64,000 nt of DNA, taken from positions 24,973,069 to 25,037,068 of the forward strand of contig OZ038463.1 of assembly GCA_964036295.1 (NCBI GenBank), written 5' to 3'. This stretch comes from Plumapathes pennacea. Taxonomy: Eukaryota > Cnidaria > Anthozoa > Antipatharia > Myriopathidae. This document shows positions 41,100 to 51,460 of the stretch, piece after piece (the first letter of the stretch is position 1; each line of letters starts with the position of its first letter). Below the pieces are notes generated by a model, which saw nothing but the letters and a program-made list of their open reading frames with translations, ran no database searches and was not told where the DNA came from. Position numbers and translations under genes: made by a program.

Positions 41100-42273
41100 A
41101 GTACTGATTCTCATTTCATAAATGGTGGCCCCAGAGTGCATCGCTTGGCATTCAAATTTTCAAAATTTGCTGGGGAAAGCCCACCGGACATCCCCCTCCC
41201 ATACACTTCCCCAGTGGTGGCTGAGTTCTTTTCTAAACTGGCATGCTCTTTTTTTAGCTACAAACCTGGGGCAGGATTCACAAAACTTGCATCAAAGGAA
41301 AATGTTTGTAAGTATGATGTATGCATCATAAGTATGACTTACACACTATCTCACAAAACATAGTATGCATGAGTCATTGTTCCAATACTAAATTGTGAAC
41401 ATTTTCGTTTGATACAAGTTTTGTGAACCGGCCACTGACTAGTAAGGATTAAAAGAAATGTGTAAAACATTAATATCTGCCCACTTGTAGGAGGGGCCAT
41501 CTGCAAATATCACATTTCTAGTATCCATTTCTAACTTACCTGAAATAACACCAACAATTCCCAACAGAGCTTTTGTCAGGTCGACCCAGATATCCTAATA
41601 TTGAAGGAAAGAACAATAAGACTTTTTTGCAAGAGGATAGATCTCATTTCCCAGGGTTGGTATAGAACATAAGAAGGCCAACTCCACACCACATGCAGAA
41701 AGTCTATATTGACCCAAGCACAGGAACTGGCACAAATTTAAAGCCCCCTGGGTAGGGGAGCAAACACTAAGCAGAATTTGTTGCAACAGAAAAAAAAAAC
41801 GGCCAGAGCAGAACCGGTGACAATAAACAGCAAACAGAACAGCATATCAAAATGGTCAGTAAAATATTAGTACTGTAAAATATTAGTCAGCTAAACAACT
41901 CTATGCAAGAGACAATCCAAAAAGTGCTGGATAAAAAGAGGCTAGGTCTGAAATAGGGTATACATTTTGAGGTCAGTGACATTTTTATGTGACCTAATTC
42001 TGTTTAGGGGTCAGATGTCAGTCAAAGGAACTTTTTCTGTTTGAAAACAGCAAGGCATAAAGTGCTTGATGATATCCTCTTTATAGCAATTAAAGGCAAT
42101 CGATACTTTAAAATCTTGGTATGCTTTTATTGGTACCTTTTAGGGGTCAAAGTAAGCTCAAGCCATGCCAGTTTTAGTACCTCTTATAGGGTCGAAACAA
42201 AAATTCATGAAGAGCATCCCCATCATTTTTCCCCAAGAAAAACATGCGAATCTTCATTGTATACACTTTAACA
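41100..42273. other. No recognised feature
   Basis: About 1.2 kb of AT-rich non-coding sequence between the BEL element and a family A copy. Short open frames only. Confidence 0.4.
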
Positions 42274-43530
42274 AGGCTGGAATTGCCAGTGAGCTCGTTG
42301 GGTGGGGTCGAGACCAGAAGAAACTAACATGGAAAGTAGGGACAAGAGTGAGACTCCCAAAAGAGACTTTCAGTTTCTCACCATAAAAATATCATACAGT
42401 ATAGAGAAATTGACTTTTGACACCTTGCTCAAATGAAACCTATTACTATAAATTATCATTACAACACTCATACACTTGCTTCTTAAAGGTCGAGTGACTC
42501 TGCATTTTGAGCTTTGGAGTGAAAAGGTCAGCCAGCAAGGAAAGAGTACTGCATGACTTATCTTTTTATAGTCAATTTTGACAGTTTGACTTTGAACACT
42601 TATTTTTAATCAGAGGCTATGATAATCTAATGTCCATTTTTTTTACTGAACACGTTTCTTCTTTGAGGCTTTTGAGTATTCCTGCTCCGTAACAAAATAT
42701 AAAGTTGACAATGACAAAAGTAACATGATACTTGTTTACAATATTATTGCAGTTTTGTTCAGTGTGTTCAGTCATTTGTGACTAACAAACTCAATGCTCG
42801 GGACAATTTCGATGTATTTTTCATTTCTAGTATACAATTACCACTGCAAAAGAAAGGCTACATGATCAAATGGAAAAAATATTTCAACAGGCACTGTACG
42901 ATAAGCCAAAGCATTTTGACAACTGTCATGCTTGCACACAGCATGAACATGTTAATATATTTACAGAGCAGCATTACATAGTCTTAAACCGTGAGAATTG
43001 GTATTTTTGTCACAAAAACGAATATACTTTCGACAAAAAAAAAAACTTTACAAAACAGCTACAGTATTTTAAAGGCAACAGATGTCATGTACAGTGTAAA
43101 GCACATTAAAGTCATTGTTTACGGCTAAAGTTCATCATGCTGGTCTCTTCCCAGAGGTATTTCGTGTCGCCACAGAAAGTTTGTCAGGACTAAATAATTA
43201 GCAGCAACAGAGTTGTTTGCAATCCTGTAGCGGCATCCATTGAATCAAATCAAATCCATCAAACATTTGCTTACGGCTATGACAGTGAACTTAAGAATGC
43301 AAGCCAAAATCGTTCCCTAAAACCCAGTTTATCCGTGCATGTTCCACAGAGCCAAATAGTGTTGAGTTTGGATGGGATACAGCTAACTTTACACACAATT
43401 GTACTAACGTACAATTCAATCGCGGCGCCTATATCTCAAGTTGTTTGGGAAGTCATCTTATGTCATCGCATATCACATGGCAATGTGAACCAATCACCCT
43501 GTGCTTATTTATAACCCAGAAAAAAACTAA
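42274..43530 (-). mobile_element. Repeat family A, short non-coding copy 2
   Basis: Starts AGGCTGGAATTGCCAGTGAG and runs through the subterminal blocks shared with 20563-20860 (CTTCTTAAAGGT, GACTCTGCATTTTGAGCT). It then joins a block matching 26880-27000 (GTTTACAATATTATTGC) and ends with CCAATCACC-x-TGTGCT. Compared with the long element the coding middle is gone. It also carries about 600 bp shared with the copies at 4.7 and 59-61 kb but not with the long one. Confidence 0.8.
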
Positions 43531-46500
43531 TAAGAATAACACGACGATAAAGACAGAGTGCAGAACTAAGCCCGTTGGGGCTGGAGCAACAGAAAACTGT
43601 CTTATGTGCTGCCTGGCAAATTTCAGCCTCATTTTGTATAAACATGGCTGCACTGAAAAAAGGAGCCAATCCACACACAAAACAAGACATCCACAGTACA
43701 CTGTTGTGTATAAAACATGGCATTTTTAGTCGCCAGCCTTATTGCTTCTTTCTGTTGTGCCACAAAACAAAGCACAACGACACAGACAAAAAACATCCAA
43801 GTTTAGACAGCATACAAAATCCTGGGGGGTTTTACCTGCTGGAACTGTCGCCCGCCACTTTACAACAACAGCCCCTCACCCTAGGAAAGTGAATTTCCAC
43901 ATCGGATCGATGCACTTTGTGAATACCTTATAAATCAACTACATATTCCAGTCAGATCTTGACTGAGATAGTAGATGTTACACAGGTTTTGTTGCATTCA
44001 TTTTCTACCAGGCTCAAGTAGTCACCAGACACAGCGGAACTAACAGGGGAATTATCGCATTCACAGATCATACAATTTTCTATTTACATTTTGGAGCGAT
44101 GCCATCCAACATGAACATCAAAACCGACAATTAAAAAGAAAAGAAGAATATAAACCATGACAGCGCTGGAATTACCGCTGATTCATAGCTTGGTTAGTTA
44201 TTTTACAGTGGGGCGACCGCTGACATAATAAAATCACACCGCAGGAGGGAGTCACCAATCCGATGTGGGAATTTGCTTCCCTTTGCGAAATCCTCTGCAA
44301 CTCGTGTTATTCACAGCTCATGTAAACCCAGAAATCCTACCTCTTTACAAGGAGCAGCACAGTGAATCTCTCCGTCTTGAACTTGAACTTCTGTATTTGT
44401 GGATGCACCGTTCACACTGTAGGACATCAAATTTTGATTATGTTATATAAAGACGTTCTAAATTATGACAAGAGTTTCAAATTAAGTTTCTACATCGGCT
44501 TGAACAACCTTCGAAGTCAGTGAAATACACAACTTACAAGCAGTCACATGGCAAAGAAACTCATATTAATATTTACCTGCCTGGCGTGGTGTTCTCCGAC
44601 TGGCGACCTCGCCGCGATAATTGATTAGCGAGACTGTTGGGACAGCTGACACATATAGCTCGAGCATTCTGGCACTTTACCAAGTACAGTACTGAACATG
44701 AAGTACAAACTGATAAACAGTCTTTGTTCGCGCTTTATGGACGGCGTGGTAAAGTATTTGTTATCGATCAAAGCACTGATGACTCCGGCCGTGAGTTGTC
44801 GTCCGACAACTCCATGCTGACGTTACGCATATGTACTCCGGCCTTGTGGGTTCTTCGGCAACCTTATTTCGTACTACAACACCTGAGAAATGAGTAACTG
44901 GCTTGTCCGTGAGCGAAAAACGTAAGGGAAAAATTACATTCCATCACACTCGCTCCTCGACGATCCCGACAATGAACAATCATGCCTTCATAACCGGAAA
45001 CGAGGCTTGTTCCCAAGCTCCACCCGAGACACGCCGCTAAGGAATGGGTAAGAAATTTTTGTCGTTTCGCGGGCAGAAATTTCACGAGCATGACGCGACC
45101 GCGTCCTCTGCCCAATCCTCTCGCGGATTTGCCGTCGCCGTCGTGCTCTCCCGTCCTGTATCTTAAGGTCCCTACTGACAGACACATGAACATTAGATTT
45201 CGAGATGGCGACCCGCTTGGAGTCTCCAAATAGCGCCATACTACAGCATTAGCGTCGTGATTATTACCCTCGCTTAATCGCTCGGGGACAAAAGGTTCAG
45301 TATCACGTGTTGGTCTCCGAGGAAAAAGTTTTCGGCAGAAACAAAGAACAACAACAACAACACTGGAAAGAAACTTGATTTCTGTTGGGAAAACTTGCTA
45401 TTTTCGTGTTCTTCGCTAAATAGAGAGGGAAAAATCTTTACGGAAACTTTCTGATAAAGCACTTTTCGACTTAAATTCCCCGTCAGAATCCGTAGCGCTG
45501 AACGCGGCTTTGCAGTTATACATGGCTAATTTGATTTGAATAGTACAAAGTATGAGTTCTTTAGCGATGTTCTGAAGCCGGTTCGTGTTGAAAATATCTC
45601 TTGTTCTTTTCAATACCGGCTTGTTTGCAGTCATGTAAAGTAAGCTTGGCTAACTACGAAACAAGATGTCTCGATAGAACATATACTTGAAGCACTGACT
45701 TCTCAGCAATTAAATAAAGAAATGTCCGTTTAAAAGCCAAATCAAACCAAATCTTATGACATGAGAAAAAACGCGAACCCCGAAAAGTTATTGAAACACC
45801 TCGACTCGTGTAATAACGAATATACAAGGCTGATAGGTTCCATGCAACATAAAAATAATTGCTATGGAGATGGGCAATTTGTTTGAAGTTAAAGAAACGA
45901 CGTGAAACTTCGTTTTGAAAAATAGAAATCGAATTTGTTGATAGAAATATAGTCGGTAGTTTTATCAGCACAGAAATGCATGGTATCGATCAGCCTACAT
46001 AATTATATCTGCATCAAATTAATCACAGTAGTAAGCCCTACTTTACAGTAGTCTAGCGCTTGTGTCCTTGCAGGAACCATTGCTTGTTACTATCCCTGGT
46101 AGCCCACTGTAGTCCATTCCAGTCTCGTCACTTGAGCTCTGTGTGCAAAGGAACGCATTCTGTAAGCTAACAATGTCTTTTGGCTGGGTTAAATGTATAG
46201 TACTGTCCTGACTGAGATGAAACTCTGACCCTATAATGCGAAGGCAGTAAACTCGAAACTCACCCGGCATAATTCGTCTCGAATTATCGTGGCAGTTTTG
46301 CTCAGTTCCCGTCTATTCAGCCATTTATTCTTTGCCCTAAAGTCGAAGAACACGTTAGTCAGCTAAACCATCTTTTGGGCAAAACAAACAACAGGGATGA
46401 ACACGAAACGTACCGAATAATTCGACATTCGACAACAACAACGTGGAAATAATGATATACAGAAGAGAAAGGTGTGAAAAGATTCTTGCATGTTTTAATT
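43531..46500. other. Largely unassigned region; one inverted repeat
   Basis: Nearly 3 kb without recognised coding sequence. AATTTCCACATCGGAT at 43892-43907 is inverted at 44258-44273 with one mismatch, so a foldback of about 385 bp is possible. 44.6-45.3 kb is richer in GC and CpG than its surroundings and may be a CpG-rich promoter or exon, but no protein was recognised. Confidence 0.4.
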
Positions 46501-46527
46501 ACGTCACAGTCTAGAACACAGACTCAC

Positions 46528-46607
46528 GGGGGGAAGGGGAGGGGATGCCGTGATGTTGTGGATGCGCTGTTGGAGGACTGAGCGAGTGGCTTCACTGGCG
46601 GATGGAC
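46528..46607 (-). other. Possible 80-bp coding exon
   Basis: On the minus strand TTTATTTTAG precedes 46607 and CCC/GTGAGT follows 46528. One frame reads PSASEATRSVLQQRIHNITA then SPPLPP. The splice sites are good and the peptide looks protein-like, but I do not know the gene. It could be a downstream exon of the minus-strand gene at 57-64 kb or a separate gene. Confidence 0.3.
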
Positions 46608-47041
46608 CTAAAATAAAGATCGGAAAATGTTAACGCTTTTTTCATTACTTTGTACTACAGTGTATTTTATCTTGAACAACAAGAGAAAATAACAAATGAC
46701 TTTTCGAGTTGACATTTTGCAAGCCTCAAGTATGAAAACGGGTATAAAAAAGATGTTTTTTGTGTGTGTATTTTATAGAGTCGGCACTAAAGGTTGGACT
46801 AAAGAAAATAGTATTGGCGTTTTGTAGGCCGGTGTCACAGCGGATTTTATCCTCCCGCGAATTTTATCCCCCCGGATAGAATTCGCTAGCGGATTTCATC
46901 CCCTCTCGCGGATTTTATCCCCGCGGATTTTATAGCCCCGTCATTGCTCTCGATCGCGGGAAATGCGAAACGTGATCCTTTTAGCCAGAGTCATTGACGG
47001 ATAGAACGGCTTACTATGATTTCAAATCGGGATCAAAACCA

Positions 47042-47320
47042 CTAATTAAACGTTTTCAACGTTTCACTATAAAGAATTGAATTTAATTGAATTGAAGTCT
47101 TTTTTTAAACCGCCTATTGTTATAAAGGCGGTTACACTTCGAATGGATAGAAGCCTTCGTTTACACACTAATTAAACGTTTTCATCAACGCTTCACTATA
47201 ACGAATTGAATTGAAGTTTTTTTTAAAAACCGCCTGTTTGTTAAAGGCGTTGAACACTTCGAATGAATAGAAGTCGCCTAATTAAACGTTATCAACGCTT
47301 CAAAGAAATTGAATTGAAAC
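47042..47320 (+). repeat. Three tandem units with AATTAAACGTTTTCAACG and a CCGCC hairpin
   Basis: Each unit starts AATTAAACGTT, has GAATTGAATTGAAG and, in the first two, the hairpin AACCGCCT...AGGCGGTT (47108-47115/47126-47133; the second is imperfect) followed by ACACTTCGAATG. The third unit is cut after GAATTGAA. The hairpin block also occurs at 35.44 kb. Confidence 0.8.
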
Positions 47321-47589
47321 CCAGTCGCGTATCTGCTTTCGAAAATAACAATGAGTTGCCGATCCAATTAAATGGATCTAAACAGTAAGCAGACGCGCGA
47401 TGCTGTTTTGTCTAATTTAGTTGATCGAAGCAACATTAGCATGCCACCTCGAAAGACTGATTCACGCCCTTGCACTGTTTGCGGATCCTTAACACACAAG
47501 CATAGCTATAGAGCAGTGTTTTTATAGTCTAAGCTTAAGTGTATATTGCTACTTAGGAATAACCTGCTTAAATAAATCATCCTTGTTAC

Positions 47590-47810
47590 AGTCAGGCGTC
47601 TTTTACGTGACACTTGATATTTAGTTTGTTGGTTGTGACTGTCCAGGAAGACTGTTGTTGGTGACTGACGTTTCGACTACCTAAGCGGAATTCATCTTCA
47701 GAGTCAAGTGTCAAGTGAAAAAGATCAAACCTGTGAGAGCTTTCGAAAACGATGTGTGTGGCCGACCAGCCACGACGGCTATGCCTATTGTTAAAAAACA
47801 ATCTTTGTTT
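47590..47810 (-). mobile_element. Penelope-like terminal repeat fragment
   Basis: The reverse complement reads TTGACTCTGAAGATGAATTC, CGCTTAGGTAGTCGAAACGT and CAGTCACCAACAACAGTCTT, the same block as in the PLE terminal repeats at 29.5, 30.7 and 33.25 kb. Unlike those, it keeps GTCGAAAC, so it may be closer to the original sequence. It lies inside the 46.8-48.0 kb element. Confidence 0.75.
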
Positions 47811-48372
47811 CAAGTCTCCAATGTGCTTTGCATCTAACTACATGATAAATTTCAAGACACGGCTTCTAAGACCTTTGAACGCTTCGTTGTCGAGTACGAG
47901 TTAGGGGGGATAAAATCCGCGAGAGGGGGACAAAATCCGCGAGAGGGGGACAAAATCCGCAAGGACACCGGGTTCTAAAACTCGTGCCTCCCCTCGTACC
48001 TTGGTCTTCGCAAATATAGTGTTGTCATGTGCGCTATTTCATTTTTGGAATATTTTCTCTTCAGAGGAGTAGAGTTTTTTTTTATTAAACGTATATAAAT
48101 ATAATGGTCAAAATTTCGACCTCAAGGAGGTATTTTAAATGGCAAGGTTCCCGACCACCTTCTTTTACATTGTTCAATTTTAGGGCCAAATAATTATTAG
48201 CCAAATTCCGATATATAATAATGAAGAATTTAGTTTATTTCCAACAAATTTGTTATAAATTATAGGGTTTTTGACCAATATAACGAGCACATTTTCCCAG
48301 TCGCTTGCAATTTGTTACACTATGCATGTATATCGGTGTTCCACTGTACATACAGGCTTTGCAATGTGCCAT

Positions 48373-48398
48373 TTAATAATAATAATAATAATAATAAT
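48373..48398 (+). repeat. (TAA)n microsatellite
   Basis: Eight uninterrupted TAA units. Confidence 0.95.
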
Positions 48399-48879
48399 TT
48401 TAATTTGTATTGCGCAAATTTCACATGTATATGTTCAAATGCGCATTACAAAAATCGTGACAGTAAATATCAATAAATGTAGTTACATGATTATAAGTAT
48501 CTTATGAATAATCAAAGCAGCAAGGCAGCTGTGAGCTCGCAAATTTGTAAAAAGTACTTTTTTCGCGGAGTAGGTTTTTAATAGAACTGACTCAAGGCCA
48601 CATTGTAAAATTTGCTAAACTTAAGGAATGTGAAAGTTCGCATCCGTTTCCGCTGGCTTCCACTTTTGCTGAACCGCGTATTCGATTTTATAGTCTCAGC
48701 TTTGAAAACCCTCACACAAGGCGGCATGCGGCCGCCATGTTAGTGGAACTCGGAACACGAAGTGAAGCTGATCTCTGACTCAGCTTGATGTTATGTTACT
48801 TCACATCTTTCGCAGTGCCAATTTTAATGTTTAGTTAAGGAAAACTTTATGATTTAGACACAAGCACGTTTTTAGTCGG

Positions 48880-49545
48880 CCACGCGCGTGTCACATGGCT
48901 TTGTTGTGACGTACTGAGCCTTGCGCCTGGTGTTGAAGCATTCTGTGCTCAAATTAAAATATCCGCAAAGAGTCTGTTGCATGGCTATACTAAACTGTCG
49001 CAGGGTGCCCTTTTTATTCATGTTACAGAGATTGAAGTTGTCATACGTAATAGAATGTTTTAACTGGACCTCGCTCAGGATCTTTTGCCGGAGCTCTTCG
49101 CAGTGTTGTTCCTCTTGCACAGCTTTTGCGTCTGAGATGCCATCCTTGAAAAATATGACTGGATTTGCTGAGTTGTCAGGAACTTTTCAGTGGAAAACAG
49201 CCTGGATCCATCTTGCTTCTTTGCACTACGCATATCTCGAAACCGTTTCAAGGTCTTGCTTGCATCCCGATTCTCGTCCTATGGCAAATATATCTTGCAG
49301 ATAGGTCTTCTGTGCTTTGCTGAAACGCGCAGACCTCTTTGTTGACTTAAAGCCCAGTCCTCAGGCAAGTTTGTTCAGGCAGCACTGCTGGATTCTCCCA
49401 CTCCAATCACTTTTGATGAACTGGTGCCCTCTTCCAAGAGATCATGGTACTTTTTCTTTGCCATCTACCAATGACTCTTTCCCGGGTATCAGTTTGTGTT
49501 TTCCAAATGACAAGTGCTTTTCGAGGCTTGAGTGACGTTTATATT
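48880..49545 (-). pseudogene. Fragment of an expanded cnidarian family with a homeobox-like end
   Basis: Read on the minus strand: ALSQQRGLRVSAKHRR- and KSTKRSARFSKAQKTYLQDI-type frames, IFAIGRESGCKQDLETVSR, then RSAKKQDGSRLF, STEKFLTTQQIQSYFSRMA and KILSEVQLKHSITYDNFNLC followed by RRKAQYV. The pattern (RF..KQKxYL, GExTG, QIxSFFSR) is a C-terminal homeobox-like module of a gene family repeated in corals. Its last part resembles the end of the pseudogene at 1.6-3.7 kb (LS-I-ML-ICxFFEV...RRKAPYI). Several frameshifts. Confidence 0.55.
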
Positions 49546-49639
49546 CTTCTATAGGTTCTATTGTTTGTGGCTCAGCCTACAAAAAAATATTATAAGCTGT
49601 TACCTATATTTTAAACTTTGAAAGTACATTCTATTTTTT

Positions 49640-51460
49640 CCGACAAAGTTGGTCACTTTGTTGGCCAGTCATGCACCTTGTTATAAGAAGATCCCTTTAA
49701 TCCGAAAACCAAGAGGTCTTGAACTCTTAAAATTCCTTTGTCGTACCATGACTTAAAAAAAGAAAGACTTTCCATCAATTCGTAAGAAGCGGTTGTTCCA
49801 AATGATCTCTTGCCTATATTCTTCCGCGAGGTGTGGTGTTTTTGAGTACAATTCTTGCCACGTCGTCAATATTTTTTTGTAAAAACTGGTAGATCTCTTA
49901 ACTCTAATAATTTTGTATCGAAATTGCATTGAAACAGGAGAGTACCTCCAAACTTGCTTAATTTGGACATGACCAGGACCGACCACGTGCTGCAGGCTGC
50001 GTTGCAGATGCGGCGCACCCAAGCAGCTTTTCGAGACCTTTCCACATCGTGAAAGTTGACCATATTTAGGTCGCCCTTACTAATAGGAGCAACCAGCGTT
50101 CCTCTTTTAACTTTGTCGGGCTTAAAATTCCAAATGAAAGAAAAAATGCTCTTGTTGGCCTCCTTGATGTAGTTGTCTGGAACATCCAGAACGGAGGAGA
50201 CATAAATAAGTTTAGACAGCGCCAAGGTCTTAACAATAGTTATTCTCCCTACAATAGACAGGTGTCTTGGGGGCCAATGAGTAAGAACTTTCTGAAGTTT
50301 CAAAATGTGCTGGTCAAAGTTAATTTTGTTGGCAGAGCTGGGATCGTATGCGAACGCCATCCCAAGCGATATAATGTAATTCTGGGGCCATAATATTCCA
50401 TAGGGGTTAACCATTCCTAGTCTTCTTTTATAGGGTCCAAGCCATAAACCCTCCGTTTTTCCTTTGTTGATTTTGAGGCCCGAAAAAGTACTAAAATGAT
50501 CGAGGAGGCGAAATAATACAATTGCCGAGTGATCATCACGAACAAAGGTTGTAGTATCGTCCGCATACATTGCTATTTTTGCAGTCTGATGCCCAATTTC
50601 AAGTCCTGCGATCTCTTTACACGTCCTGATTTGAATGGCGAGAGGTTCTACTGCCAAAAAAAAAGTAACCCCGAGAGGGGACATCCCTGTCTGACTCCTC
50701 TGCGTAAGGAGAAGAACTCGGAAGTGAAGCCGTTGTTGATGACGCAGCTCGATATGTCAGTGTAAAAAGTTTGGATCCATCTGCAGAAACTTGGCCAAAA
50801 TTCATTTTTCTGAGCACGCTAAAGAGGTAGTTCCATTCCAAAGAGTCAAAAGCTTTTTCGAAATCAAGAAAGAATATCATTCCATGCTTATTCTCAGTTT
50901 CATGCGTTTCAATTATATCCGAGATTAGTCGTATGTTTTCTCCAATAAATCTACCTTTAACGTAGCCGGTTTGGTCAGGAGAAATTAAGAGCGGAAGCAC
51001 CTTCTCTAGCCGTTTGGCGATACACTTTGTGGCCAGCTTGTAATCGACGTTTAGTAGAGAGATGGGACGCCAGTTTTTAAGGCTAAGAGGGTCTTTGTTC
51101 TTTTTGGGGATCAAGGAGATGATACCTTGCTTTTGTGAAATCGACAGTTCACCGGCTGTAACAGACGCGTTAAGGCTTTCAACCAGAGGACTCGAGATCT
51201 CGTTCCAAAAGTGTAGGTAGAATTCAGCTGTTAACCCGTCTGTGCCCGGTGTTTTGTTTTTTTGCGCACGATTTTAGCGCTGATAAGCACTCTTCTTCGG
51301 TTAGGAGACCTTCGCATTTACTTTGTGAATCGCTGTCTAAGACAGGGAAGTTTTGCGATTCTAAGAAAGAAGTAGATGCCTCCGGCGATGCCGAGGTGCT
51401 TTCTGCCGGCGTCTATTCTTTAGCCTCTCCACTGGATTCTTCTCCCTCGGCTTGATAACT
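49640..51460 (-). pseudogene. L1/Tx1-type LINE reverse transcriptase, broken
   Basis: The minus strand reads KTPGTDGLTAEFYLHFWNEI, then KNWRPISLLNVDYKLATKCI and IFFLDFEKAFDSLEWNYLF (motif A). After frameshifts near 50780 and 50680 it gives AGLEIGHQTAKIAMYADDTT (motif C), LKINKGKTEGLWLGP, and a long C-terminal part ending WYDKGILRVQDLLV near 49700. The endonuclease and 5' end are missing. The motif choice is that of L1/Tx1-clade elements, different from the CR1/jockey-like LINEs elsewhere in the window. Confidence 0.85.

Larger units (their letters stand above)
46829..47971. mobile_element. Element with long terminal inverted repeats built of subrepeats
   Basis: The left end CCGGTGTCACAGCGGATTTT and the right end (reverse complement CCGGTGTCCTTGCGGATTTT) continue on both sides as several copies of CGCGGATTTTATCCCCCTCT-like units, about 90-110 bp on the left and 60 on the right. 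Inside are three tandem units (47042-47320) and a fragment of PLE terminal repeat (47590-47810). No coding sequence and no clear target duplication. Probably non-autonomous. Confidence 0.75.

Noticed and set aside
44864-45239. Possible protein gene in the GC-richer patch (121- and 83-residue minus frames)
   Set aside because: The two frames overlap each other and neither shows a recognisable motif or clear splice context.
46043-46270. 75-residue minus-strand frame
   Set aside because: A GTGAGT inside the first codons suggests an exon end, but nothing upstream or in the peptide supports a gene.
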